Below, one piece after another: positions 12,201 through 23,274 of a stretch of DNA of 64,000 nucleotides (within the stretch, counting starts at the first letter, position 1; every line of letters begins with the position of its first letter). The notes under the pieces were generated by a model. That model searched no databases and was not told the DNA's origin. It saw only the letters and a list, made by a program, of their open reading frames with translations. The DNA is taken from positions 133,492-197,491 of the forward strand of contig DF239644.1 of assembly GCA_000507305.1 (NCBI GenBank), given 5' to 3'. The position numbers and the translations under genes are program-made. This stretch comes from Breviolum minutum Mf 1.05b.01. Its lineage: Eukaryota; Sar; Dinophyceae; Suessiales; Symbiodiniaceae.

Positions 12201-14302
12201 GCAAATTAAACTGCAGTAAACCGCGCTTAAATTGTTGCCTTTCAGATGCTCCAGCTGGCTACGCAGTGAGCAACAAGAAACAGACACCAAGAGTGCAGTA
12301 CCAAAAGAAGCTTTGGTGGAAGCAATTTTCATCAAACCAACTCAAAAACCTCAAGTACAGCAAATGTGTTAATTCACATTTTTGGAATATCAAAACCTTT
12401 CACTTTCCTTTTCCACCAACATCTGAACATCTTGGCAGCAAAACCATGTTTTTTACACATCGATGGCTTCTCTATCCAAAAGTCAATATCTCATAGTCGG
12501 ATACATGCCCACTCTCAAAATTTCCAGCAGGCGTTGCCCTAACATGTTGCATTCAGAAGTACTTGACTGGTACTGCACCTGGCATTGGTACTCGTCCTTG
12601 CATGGGTACTGCACCTTGCAGTGGTACTGCACCTAAACACCTTGCATTTGCACTTCAGGATGTTCCAATTAGATTTGTGAAATTCTCCGCATGAACATAC
12701 ACTTCCAATTGCAGAGAAAAAAATGAGAATCACGCGCAGTGTCTCGGTTTCCTGTGAAAGATCCGTTACTACCATGATCAGCTCAAGGTTCACATTCAAT
12801 TCTTCGCCGAATTAATCTTGCAATTGAACCATCGCTGCTCCAAATTCGCCACGGTTGCCCGATCTTGTCCCAAAAGCTGATCCTTTAGTTCTTATGTCAT
12901 GTGACACAGAAAATTCCAAAACCAGTCTCATAGTCGAGCATTTTGGCATCACTCTGTCTTTGGGCTGCTCCAATATTGGATTGTTGGAAATCATACGGGT
13001 CAGAAAATACAACACCGCACTGACTTCCATCAGTTTGTACCGGTTCGCGCAAATTTGTTCTCGCAAATTGTCTTGACTCATCTCCCAAATCAAAATTTGA
13101 TTCATTCTTTCGAGAATGGACCATGCGCATTATACATTCCAAGAACTGCGTGGTGTCCCAGACCACAACATAGACCCCACACATGATGACATGTGCGCAA
13201 AAGACAGAGTATTGCAAGATGAAGTCCATCGGCCATACAAAGGTCATGATGAGGGTTGTGCTCATGGTCAAAGCTCAAACCTATTTTGTTTCCTCGCAAA
13301 AACGCTTTAGATAAGTTCCCAGCAGCGCAAACTTATCCAAAAACTGCAAATCTGAGACACATCGTAGACATGTGTTTCTTCTTAATCTCCAACGCAGCAC
13401 CGACCAAATTGCGAGCAGGTTGGTCAAGCTATATCCAGCGCATTCAGGAAAAGCGAGAAGCAAATGATGATTTCGACCATTGTTGAAGGTCATTTCTTGT
13501 GACGACGAAACTCTATGATACACCGTGCAAACATGAGACCTTCTGCTTGTTCACCCCACAGCCACATCAGCAAATCAGTTCAAGTTTGTTTCAGCCAGCA
13601 GCAGTACAAATTTCCTGTTCACCGATTGCCCAGCACCATGCCATTGCTCCAAAAAAGTTTGCCATGAATGGTTGAACACAAGACTTGCCGAATTCATTTC
13701 GATCAAAATATTGTGTTGTCCACAAGTAACTGAGATGGGCGCTGCACCTTGCATTGGTACTACACCTTGCACACAAAAACACTCATGATCTGCAATTTGA
13801 AATTGTTCAAGCGAAAACGTCCATGCAAACAAGTCTTCTCGCGTGCAACTCATTGAGTATCAAGCTCCACAAGAAGTGAAACAATCAATCCACAACTTAA
13901 AAGTATCAAGCTTTCAGTCAGTCAGTATGAAAGAAAGAAGCAGCAATGACAATGATGATGAAGAAGATGACAATGATGATTGGGATGATAAAACCAACCA
14001 GGATCATACACAATCCCTTCTGCCCTGCCTGCCTACCTGAATGCGCATTTGAAGCCATTTCCTTTTCAGAGCTCAGCCTCCTCGGCATATCATGGCTTTG
14101 CCTGTTTTCGGGGCGAGGAGTTGTTTGCGTCGCCTGTCCGTGTGTGCCTGCGCCATTTTTCTTTACCCTTGTACTGTGCCAAGTAGTGAGGGTGGTGAAA
14201 CATGTTGTGATTTTTGTTTCTCTTAATTTTGAAACAATCTTCCAATTCACCCTCACCGTCGACTGCAATTTCAACAAGGCCTTGGCTATTTACCTGTGCC
14301 AC
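9202..14302 (-). CDS. Putative unrecognised multi-exon minus-strand gene
   Basis: Minus-strand open segments with natural-looking composition succeed each other: GELEDCFKIKRNKNHNMF (about 14240), WQTFLEQWHGAGQSVNRKF (about 13660), DNLREQICANRYKLMEVSA (about 13070), NLELIMVVTDLSQETETL (about 12790), LVKPSCFLQCLHQKIFTNY (about 12160), IWKWLHDNFKPHVEQSFK (about 11930), MQAIGLKSACRWTTFLAF (about 11570), TRFLMDASEIAGCNNSS (about 10890), SSEDATEDAKKQTWLCMG (about 10380), SLSDDALGNEWDEFGFEDL (about 9810) and RDAFLMMSWKNLVSSLLK (about 9270). I do not recognise a family. The stretch may be one gene or several, and exon limits are not resolved. GGTACTGCACC repeats lie between exons. Coding status is inferred from composition only. 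Confidence 0.35.
11752..11880. repeat. Two direct 69-bp-spaced copies (TTTTTCTCAGCAGACCC...TCATTAAAA)
   Basis: About 50 bases starting AGTACTTTTCTCAGCAGACC at 11752 recur at 11822 with several substitutions; both end in AGTCATTAAAA. On the minus strand they read FNDLILFRGSAEKN and FNDSIPFEGSAEKS in one frame, so the duplication is in phase with an open segment. Confidence 0.75.
12565..12650. repeat. GGTACTGCACC motif cluster
   Basis: Four close units (GGTACTGCACCTGGCATT, GGTACTCGTCCTTGCAT, GGTACTGCACCTTGCAGT, GGTACTGCACCTAAACA) run in tandem at about 21-base spacing. This is the clearest tandem form of the motif dispersed over 8.3-13.8 kb. Confidence 0.75.
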
Positions 14303-14309
14303 TTTGCTA

Positions 14310-15600
14310 AGCTTAGGATCTGATTGGTTCTGCGCATTATTTTGTCACTTGGCCAATAATCATTGTGATGGTTGAAGGTGGTACAATTGGCCGTTGAATG
14401 CGTTAGAGGGAAAATTTTTCTTGGGACGCGCGAGGGGGGCAATTGTCTTTGAATTCAGTCTCTTCATTCTTATCACCGCCAGGGTTCCAATATCTTTGAT
14501 TCTGTATGTACCTCGCTTTACATACAAATCCGGGCTTTGCACAAGGCTTCGGAACCCTCGGACATTTTCTTTGTGCAAAATTCAGAACATTATGATGATC
14601 ATGATGAACATCCATCTCAGTCAGAAAAAGGGTATGATAAACTACTGATTCGAGCAGAAAACACAAGTCCATTTCAATGCTTGACATTGATCAAAAAAGA
14701 CGCAATGCCGAAAAAAAACAAATCAGATGGAATACGCAAATGTATTAGGTTCTCTCCGGGCCGGTTGTAAACAGAGTGGTCCCACACCAATGTGTTGGTG
14801 ATGCATTCCACCCTGTGTTTAAAAAAGGGTGGGGATATCCCAATGAAAAATGTCACTGTTGCGTTAGTAATAGCAGCTTCCAGCTGGCTTCCTGACTGGT
14901 TCTGAAAATTTTGTTTTTGAACATAGAAATTTCAAGTGACCATTTCATTGTTCATTTAATCAGTTGTTATGGGCCCCTTTTGGGGCAATCGTGCCAGCGA
15001 AAGAGGCTCCTCCGCTACACCATCTACAGATTGCGCCAAATTTATATATATATATATTTATATGCCTTTTTTCTTTATGCTATCGTTTGAAGCCAATTGC
15101 ACCGTGTTTTTTGCTTTGTAAATTTGCAGTGTCATGGCAGCCACTACAGGTGCACTTAGTTGAATTTTTACTATACAAAACGTCGGATGGCACTTGGTCA
15201 ACTGGTGATTTTGTACTTAAGAAAAGAACAAGTAACGACCCAGTGGAAAGTTGCTTGATATTTGATTTTTTTGTGTCTAACACTCCAACTGTGCCAGGAT
15301 TTTGGACTTGTGTCATAACATTTGAGTCTTGAAAAAAATTCGGCCTGCTGATGTTATCTGCATATATTGCATTGCCGCATTACTGAGGCTAAAAGGATGC
15401 CTCAATTGTGCGCCCAAAAGATATCCAAGCAAAGTTGCCTGTTAGAATTGCCAAACAAATCTCACACTCACTTGAAAAACATATATGTTTTTTTTTCACA
15501 GGATAAACCTTTGAGTCACAAATGACAGCATTACGACTTGTAACTGTTCATTTCCTGGTGTGTTTCCGATACTTTTGAGCTTGTGCTCATGTCCGCTTGG
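14310..15600. other. Non-coding stretch with a short TA run
   Basis: No supported gene. A TATATA run sits at 15041-15062. Open frames on either strand are short and lack coding composition. Confidence 0.45.
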
Positions 15601-15641
15601 TGTTGTTTGGCCATGTCATTGGCTGTGTGGCTGCATGGGTA

Positions 15642-16349
15642 TTACAACGGGACAGGGCAGTCAGCTGTGAAGTGCATGGCATTGCCCAAGCATTCTGGAC
15701 AGCGACAAAGATTCTGGCTTCCAAAACCTGACTGGTTCTCAAGATCCTTGGAAAACCACCAAGTTGAAAATTCCATCAGATCGTTGGCAAGGATCTGATG
15801 CCTCTTCACGGCCAGTGATCGCAGGTTATTTGTGAAAGTGGGCAAAGTTTGGGATAGCTCACTGATGCCACTGACTGATAATGAAGAGATGTTGTGTCTT
15901 GCATTCCTAGGGTACCCAACAGATTTTTATCCATTGCATTTGAAGGTTGTGCTCAAACTGAAAGATCCAATTCTTCTGTCATTGCCAGGAATAGACTTGG
16001 GCTCTGTCCTGCTCAGCCGGGAAAATGGGTTCGATGTGTGGTGAGTGGGGTGTCCAGGTCAGCCAATGATTGTTTAGCCATTCCAATTCCTTGCCACCTG
16101 CAGAGGCAGGAGCTTGTGGGCGATTGTTTCCATCAGATGTAGCAGTGACCGTTCACGAAACTCGTTTGTTTGCTGGGTTAGAGGAGCATTGGGTGTGTGT
16201 TTGTGTGTAACCCCCAGCACTAAAGAAAGTCCATTGTCGCTCCAGATTCTTTCAAGGTTCCCACAGTCTTTGCCAAATGAGAAAATGCCAGTTTCCTTTT
16301 GCTTACATACGCCTTCATCACCAAAGAACTTGTTGTATACAATTCCCAA
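15642..16349 (-). CDS. Putative minus-strand exons with CPEC motif
   Basis: Two open minus-strand segments look coding: GIFSFGKDCGNLERIWSD and RSLLHLMETIAHKLLPLQ (16300-16080), and LRSLAVKRHQILANDLMEF followed by LCRCPECLGNAMHFTADC (15820-15650). The CxCxxC plus H..C spacing could bind zinc. The two segments are in different frames, with an eroded part between 15850 and 16070, so this is a spliced or decayed fragment. I cannot name the family. It is the last minus-strand coding-like block before the plus-strand array begins. Confidence 0.35.
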
Positions 16350-16646
16350 TGTTTGCAGGCCTGACTTCAGCGAAAAAGCCTTAGCTGGCCTTGTGACAAG
16401 CTTGGGAAATCATGAAACAATCCCAGGCTGTGACCGCTGGTTGGTGCTTGAGCCTTCCCCAGAATTGCAAGCGCTGCAGGACCAGCAACTGGTATTATTA
16501 CAATCAGAAGCCGGCGTTCAACTAAGCCACCAAGGGTTGACAGATTTGAGTATGCACCGAATGTGTTCCCCTCCTGCTCCTGTAGCCGCTGTCACGCATG
16601 AAAGCCTGTCCCTCCAATCTCCTAGTGAACATGAGATTCTAGGCCC

Positions 16647-17780
16647 TTGCAAATGATGGATGTAGCAAATGGTGACTCCCTGGCTTCATTTTCATATGAA
16701 ATTGGTATTGGAAATCCTAAAGTTTGGAGAACAAACAGCTTGACAGTGCATGCTGAATATTTGCGTTGCCCTCTCACTGCTGATGATTTGAAAGCACGTT
16801 TTGGGATCACACGAATCCCGCATGGAGCTCCTGCGAATGTCTTTGCTCGTTTGTTGAGTGGTTTGTCTTCAGGAATGGGGCCTGCATCCCCGACTCCAAT
16901 TGCATGATGATCTTGATGCAGTCCCTATTTTGATGGACATGCCACCTCAAGACCAAGAATGGGAGGCGATAGAAGAGCCTGGCCCAGGGGATGTTGAGGC
17001 GGCTGATCAGTTCCTTTTCGATTTTGGTCTGGATTTGGAGCTTCCATCTCTTTGCCTCCTCCAAATCCATCAGTCGATCAAGCTGGGGACTTTCAGGCTG
17101 AGGCTGCATTGCCACCAGAACATGCCATGCAAGTCATCCCAAGCCTAGTGATCCCATCAAATTCCAGCGATACACATCAAGTGCCCAATTTGAACCTGAA
17201 GTCCTTTAAGTTTGGAGCTTTTCATTTTACCAAAAAGGTTGCTAACAATGGCAGTGTGGTTGCTAACAATGGCAGTGTTAGTTGGGAGGCCACATGTCCC
17301 TTTCACCGCAAAAAAACAAACATGATGCAAGCATGCTCAAGTCGTGAAACCAAAAACTGAACCAGAATCAGCGTCTGTTGCATTAAAGCTTGAGCATTGG
17401 TGCAATCAAGCCTCCAGTTCCAGTTTCCAACGTCAAAGGGATCATGTGGCGTTCAGTGTGCCAACAGATGCAGTTCCACCTGAAGCGTTAGTCAATGCTG
17501 CCTGCAACCCAAAATCAAAGATACCACCAGAAGTCAAAACCAACGTTGCTCTGGACCAAGAGGAACAGCTGGCTCGACATTTGTAGGAGCGAAAAAGGCC
17601 GCAAAGCGAAAGACTGTTGCCCGAAAAGCTAAGGCAAAACCAAATAGTGATCCCAAAGCCAAAGCAACACCCAAAGGTGCTGCTGCAGGAAAAGAAATCG
17701 GCAATCAGTTATCTGATTGATCTTCATCGTCCAGCTCAAGTAGTTCGTCCAGCAGTTCAAGTTCAGATTCAATTGATTGA
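16647..17780 (+). pseudogene. Eroded dinoflagellate family gene with PFHRK motif
   Basis: Plus-strand coding runs through several frames: ASFSYEIGIGNPKVW (16689), DLDAVPILMDMPPQDQEW (about 16913) with an acidic stretch, PPPNPSVDQAGDFQAEA (17053), ATCPFHRKKT (about 17292), then LEHWCNQASSSSFQRQRDH, VPPEALVNAACN and ALDQEEQLARHL (to 17583). A Lys/Ala-rich tail (GAKKAAKRKTVARKAKAK) follows from 17588 and a poly-Ser run ends it at 17780. The PFHRK...W...FxRQRxHV layout resembles a multicopy dinoflagellate family known to me only as unnamed proteins. Damage: a one-base frame change near 17050 and an in-frame TGA at 17718 before the Ser run. No function is known. Confidence 0.5.
17240..17281 (+). 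repeat. Two in-frame 21-bp repeats (VANNGSV x2)
   Basis: GTTGCTAACAATGGCAGTGT is repeated twice in direct succession at 21-bp spacing within an open segment, giving two copies of the heptapeptide VANNGSV. The duplication keeps the frame. Confidence 0.85.
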
Positions 17781-18052
17781 CAATACTGAAGCCACGCAGA
17801 ACCAGCCTAGCGAACTGTGTATCCAAAAAGAACCCAGCAAGCTGCCCGTTGAACAGGATGTTACACTTACATCTGCTTGTTTTTTTGCGCGCGCAGTCTT
17901 ACAGACAACCATATGTATTTCACTTGGAAACTGTAATAGATTTGTATACGCACAGCTCCAAGTGATGAGCTGATGAACAGTGGATGGCTGCATTGAATTC
18001 TGTTTTTTCATTCTTCAGGCTCAGAAATACAGTGATTGTTTCAATTTGCTGC

Positions 18053-18560
18053 CATGTCCTCTTCTAGCCATGGTGCCCATGAGTCTTCCTTGCCAGTACC
18101 TCCTTTCACAGATGCCTTGCCAAATGCTGTTTCTGAAGCCTTTGTCTGAGAGGAAAACTCAGCAGCCGGCCCGCTCCCCGAAAGCCGCCGAGCTTACAGT
18201 GCCAAGGTTACCCATGCAGTGTTCACTCGTGCGATGCCAAAGTCAAATGCTGGCTGGCGGCCGGATCAGCAGACACACAGGACACATGTAAAAGATCTGG
18301 GTATGGTTCCAGAATGAGATGCAAACTGAGGAGTGAAGCAGCTAGAGAGGCAGAAGCAAAGGAGCGTTCGTTGTCAGAGCTGGAAAGTTTACGAGATTCA
18401 GCGGCGAACTTCATGGCTTCTCAGGTTGCTGCAGGCAGTGGTGATGGACAGGACGGTTTGCCGAGGCCAGCCCCCACTGACAACTATGATGGCTCGCAGC
18501 GCTGGAGCAAGCAATGGGCCACTTCCAATGATCAAGGCGCACGAGGTGGCTTGGGGTGAA
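18053..18560 (+). pseudogene. Ser/Ala-rich dinoflagellate-type coding fragment
   Basis: An ATG at 18053 starts MSSSSHGAHESSLPVPPF, runs to SEAFV and meets TGA at 18147. The same frame then continues EENSAAGPLPESRRAYSA, KVTHAVFTRAMPKS and TQ-rich sequence to HVKDLGMVPE. After a frame change near 18312, SEAAREAEAKERSLSELE and RDSAANFMASQVAAGSGD follow up to 18559, a probable coiled coil. Composition and continuity on both sides of the stop show this was coding. I do not recognise a domain. The single TGA and the frameshift mark either decay or sequence error. Confidence 0.45.
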
Positions 18561-18699
18561 CGTGATCCTGAGATTCGACCCGAGGCAATCAAAGATGTTT
18601 GCTGTCATCCTTGGCGTACTAAAGCCTCAAAACTGAAGACCATCCCTCAAAAGAGAAGAAGTTGTGACCCAACACATTGCAAGCCTGAACTGATGTCAT

Positions 18700-19260
18700 G
18701 TAGTTAGCCTGAAATGATGCTGCATTAGCTAGGCTTTGGTTCTGCAGCTGCGAGGATGCTGCATATGAAGGTTTTTGCAAGAATCAAGATGTTTTCGGAA
18801 AAAAGATGTTTTTCTTGATCTCTTGGACTTTAAGAGAATTTTTTCCATACTTTTCCTCTTACTCAAAGCAAGTTTGCTTCGGATTGTCATTTTTCAACCA
18901 TGTGTGTGATAGATCACCTTTCTTCCCACCAGAAATGCTTTGATATATCCTTAGCATTTAGTTTTGGATCTCTTGGCTTTCAAACCTGCCAAAACAGGAT
19001 GCAAACCATTATACATTAGACAGTGAAGCTTAAGATGGCTCTACTTGCTCTAATGTATCATTGTTTCGTCCAGGCACCATCATTTAAGACCTCAAATCTA
19101 AGAAAATGTGAACAGGACCTTTGAACAAGGCACCTTCATCAACGTATCAACTTTTTTCCAGAAGTGCAGGAGAATAACAACTTTCATCATGTTTCATCTT
19201 GTTGATCTCCTCGAACCTTCATCCACCCTTCCTCTACCCTTCCTCGACTCTTCCTCTACC
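18700..19260. other. Non-coding stretch
   Basis: No open frame of interest and no repeat structure seen. It contains polypyrimidine-rich and TTTTTC runs. The 3' end (19205-19265) holds direct CTTCCTCTACCCTTCCTC repeats. Confidence 0.45.
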
Positions 19261-19264
19261 CTTC

Positions 19265-19570
19265 CCTAGTCTTCATAGAAGCTGTTTTTTCCAGCTTCTG
19301 TTCCAAGAAGCAGCTTCTTGAGGCTATAGAAGCTGCTTCCTGGAAGCTTCTTTTTTGGGCGCCAGCTGTTTTTTTCAGCTGCCAGCTGTTTTTTTTAGCT
19401 TCCAGGAAACAGCTTCTTGGCCAAGAAGCAGCTTCTAGGTTCAAGAAGCAGCTTCTTGAAGCAAAATAAAAAAAGCTTCTAGGAGCAAAAAACAGCTTCT
19501 AGAAGCTCTTTTTTGATTGACCAAAAAACAGCTTCTAGAAGCCTTTTTTCTGAACTTTCAAAAAGAGCTT
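19265..19570. repeat. Dense inverted repeats built on AGCTTCTNGAAGC
   Basis: The palindromic core AGCTTCTAGAAGC and variants (CAGCTTCTTGG, AAGAAGCAGCTTCTTGAAGC) occur more than ten times in 300 bases, often flanked by poly-T or poly-A runs (GCTGTTTTTT, AAAAAACAGC). Each unit can form a short hairpin, and neighbouring units can pair with one another. There is no coding sense. Confidence 0.8.
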
Positions 19571-20570
19571 CTTGTCCCTGAATATTGTGTTTGCAGATTT
19601 TGGTTCAAATTTCAATCGACAACGGACTTTTGACTCAGTGGACTTTAGCTTGAAAAATCTGAGCAAAGCTTGAAAATGTTAAGCAGAGAGAATGAGTACT
19701 CGGATGGCGCTTTTGAAAGGGCATTTGAAGGACCTTTAGTTTCTGTTTTTTCATGGAAGACTGAAGACGGAATAAGTGAAGTATAGACAAGACATCACAA
19801 CCTATCTTTTCCTTTTCACCTTCCATCAGCCATGACATGGGTACTGGTCTATGTGATTTGCGTTTCGCCTCGCCAATTTAAGAAAGACTTTCCGCAGTTG
19901 GGGCCAGGGCAGCAATGGCATACGTAGCAGTGCCATTTGCAGCAACTGCAGTTGGTGTGGGCCCCTCGCCAATGCAACCTTTCGAAAAAATGTTGGCTTT
20001 TTCAATCTTGATTTGAGGTACTAAATGTTTTGTAATTTCATTCTATTGTTTTGCATTGGGAATGAATGGCCAAGCCAAGGGCTCGAACCACAACCACCGA
20101 GAACACCTCCTCCATTTGGTCTTTGGGCGAAGAAATGGCTAGCTCCAGATTGTGCTCCATGTGTGTTTTTGGATGCAGTTACCAAAAAAGTTTCAGCAGA
20201 ATTGGCGTACCTTTGTGTTTGTATGTCTGGGTTTTCGCTTGACGTTGCGGTCATGCAATGTCTTGGGTAGCCGGGGGGGGTTGCCCCGGCTCGAGCTGTG
20301 TTGTAAGGCTGAGTTCCGGACCATTGGATGATAGATGAGCGAAGATGTTTACAATTCAGTGGTTTTTACAGGTCAAAAAGCAGTTGCATTGCAACCGTCA
20401 TTAGATCCAATTTATCCAATCATAGTACGAAACAACAAAACCTAACTTCAAAAAAACATTTTTTTGAAACAAACGACCACCCTCGCGCGTTTTTTCGCGA
20501 CGCACATGTTTTGTTAGGACTGCAACCATGTTTGGTCGACAAAAGCAGAAGCTGGAGGAATGCAAAACCA

Positions 20571-20760
20571 GTTGCATTAGGTTTGGACATGTGTAAAGTA
20601 TGTTCCGAAGCAGTCCATTCCGTAACACTTTGAACACGAGTTACATTAGGTTTGGACATGTGTAAAGTATGTACCGAAGCAGTCCATTCCGTAGCACTTT
20701 GAACACGAGTTACATTAGGTTTGGACATGTCTAAAGTATGTACCGAAGCTGTCCATCATG
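20571..20760 (-). repeat. 69-bp tandem repeat, three copies, open in one minus frame
   Basis: GTTACATTAGGTTTGGACAT or a variant starts at 20571, 20640 and 20709, exactly 69 bases apart. Because 69 is a multiple of 3, one minus frame gives 23-residue repeats beginning MSKPNVTRVQS and ending TLH. Whether it is translated is unknown. The third copy diverges after CCGAAGC. Confidence 0.85.
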
Positions 20761-20944
20761 TTGCGTAGCACGGAGATGTGTTCCGTGGCAGTGAGGATGT
20801 GTTCATGTGCAACGAATGTAGCAAAGTAAAAATGGACGACCTCCCGCGGCGGTTGAGTGGGGGTATACCCAACCTTAACATCCCCACCTCACCCCACCCA
20901 CCCCATGAAAGTGGGGCAACCCCCCCCGTCTATCCAATGTCTTG

Positions 20945-21921
20945 TTCGTCAAGTATTTCTGCAAGTTGTTGGACCTTGCAGACGGAGATTTTTCATCGCT
21001 TACAGGAAATGGTGTACAACTCTTTGAAGCGCAAGGAGCTTTACCAAAGCAGATCTTTGTACCCAGAAATTCTGGACGCATGGCGCACGCAAATTCCTCC
21101 CGGTCCGATGACAGGTGAGCTTTTGCAGTCGGCAATGCCAGTTGATGAAGTGCAGTGTTGCTTTCACCATTCCCGTGCGCTCAGAAATTTTCATGATTCA
21201 AATGTAAATATATATATATATATTTTTTTTTTATATATAAACATATGCCTCATATCGGAGGCTCCTGGTCCTACTACTGACTAGCCTGACTGGCCAATAA
21301 GTTGATTGAAAAAAGCTTTCATGGGTGAATGCAGCTGAAAGGAAACGGTGCTTTTGTGTGCAGCTGAAAGGACGCTGCAAATTAATCTGAGTTTTTTTTT
21401 GCTGTGTTTTCACTTTGTTTTTTGCGGCGCACTTGGGTTCACTGTGAAATATGTATTTATTTATTTATATATATATATATTATATTTATATTTTTGTTTG
21501 GCGCAACTGATATTCTTTAATTTTTCTTCAAGAAAAAATTGTCAAAACTTCTACACTTAGCTGCCAGGCAGAAACTGTTCCAACAATGGCAGCCAAACAA
21601 TGCACAGCGGCTGTGCATGGTGAGACACATGGTTTTGGGTTTCTGTGGACATGCTCTAGCAGTTTTCTGTATACTACCAGATGCAAAGCTTTTTGTTGGC
21701 AGTTTGCAAAAAGGTTTTCTTTGAGCAGGCAGATCCACCAAGTTTGTTTATGTTTAACTTTAAGTGGGACATGTAAACAATGCCTTTTTCAGAGCCCTAG
21801 CCAGCATTCCAGCCTTAGAGGCATTGGCCATGTACTGCCAGCGCCAAACGCCAAATGTGGAACCGGACCCAGAGAACCTACTTCGCAAACGCTACAAGGC
21901 TTTCAGCTGGTTTTGAATTTT
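20945..21921 (+). CDS. Putative plus-strand exons, family unknown
   Basis: Coding-like plus segments are LQEMVYNSLKRKELYQSR and LYPEILDAWRTQIPPGP (21000-21110), LSKLLHLAARQKLFQQW (about 21538-21590) and ALASIPALEALAMYCQRQ with DPENLLRKRYKAFSW (21790-21915). The last follows a good acceptor, TTTTTCAG at 21780-21790. TA-rich microsatellites lie in the gaps, which are probably introns. No domain is recognised; the pieces may not all belong to one gene. Confidence 0.35.
21207..21240. repeat. TA/T microsatellite
   Basis: TATATATATATA followed by a T run and ATATATA. A second TA tract lies at 21458-21490. Both fall between coding-like segments. Confidence 0.8.
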
Positions 21922-21929
21922 TGAAATGG

Positions 21930-23270
21930 GTCAAAACAATGAAGCGCAAAAAACACAGTTGAATATAAACCAATTTTTCTTCATTGCTTTCAGCCAGCAA
22001 TTCTTTTTGAATTTCATTTCAATGCTTGAAATTGGCAAAGAAACACCTTCCATGGAAGGAACATCAGGATTCTTTTGCTTTTTGCGCAGCACCTCGGCAA
22101 ACTGCAGCTCGAAGAACCGCTTCACACCAACTTCGGCAGCAAGTTGGTGTGAAGTGCTAGACACCACCAAATGGAAAAATGCCTAGTGAAGACATTTGTG
22201 TCCCTTGCTGTCGTGCCTTACCACTGGTACAGCCCAACAGCAAAGAAGACACATGGCAGGGTGCATCAAATGAGTTCTCTGAAAACAGAAACACAACAGC
22301 ATTTAACAATCGAAACACTTGCTTGTAGAACTTAATTTCGATGCTTGACACTGATACGAAAACCGTAACCTCACCACAATATTGCATCCCAATGCTTCGT
22401 TGGATATCGGACATCTGTTTCCTTTGCTGCTGGACATTTGCGCCAGAATAATCCAATCAAAAAGACCAACAGCAAAGAAGACACATTGCAGCAATTAAGA
22501 ATTTTGATTATTTGCAACAACAAGCACGTAGGGCAACGTGCCTTCCTGGTTGAATTAGACATTTGAACTCATCATTGGGTATTGCACTTGGCGCTATTTG
22601 ACAAGGGAACAGTGCGACATATTGTAGCTGCCCTAATGGAAGAGAGGATCTGTGAGAGGAGATGGCAAAGTTTCGTGACACAGAACTTTGCCATCTCCTC
22701 GCAGATGCTTTTCTAGGGGCAATGAGGTGAGCTGACCTATATCCAACTACTTACCACCCAAAAATAAGATATCGCCAAAGATTTTGCAAGGGAACAATTT
22801 TCCTTACCAACCTCAAGCAAAAGCATTTACGTCATGGGGCAGAAAAAAGGAAAGGCCAGGGATGGCCAGAATTCCAGTTGTTTTTCTTTTTGCCGTCAAA
22901 AAAATTCCAGGAATGACACTTGAACTGTTTGAGCTTTCAACATTCAAGTAAAGAAATGGCATGTAAATGCAAAAAGTTTAAAAGTTCGAAAAAGGCCAAA
23001 AAGTTCAAAGTATTCAAGGGTCAGTCCTGGAGTTTTTTGTTTGTTTTTTGTGTCAAAGAAAAGCTCACACAGTTCAATGGTCATATCTGTCAAGACCAGA
23101 GATCATTCAAAAACATTGGCCCATATCTTGTGTCATCAGCATGTTTTAGCTGGCAAGAGAGAAACAAACGGAGCTGGCCAAACAAAAAAGTTGCAGCGAC
23201 AGTTCAATTTTAGGTATACCAACCTAGTCACAAAATTTCACATCTCCACGAAGAAAAAAAACTAGAGTTG
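21930..23270. other. Mostly non-coding; short AAGAAGACACAT duplications
   Basis: A weak minus-strand segment (HQLAAEVGVKRFFELQF near 22150) might be an exon but is isolated. CAACAGCAAAGAAGACACAT occurs near 22230 and 22465 as a direct repeat. Nothing else can be supported. Confidence 0.35.
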
Positions 23271-23274
23271 TGCA

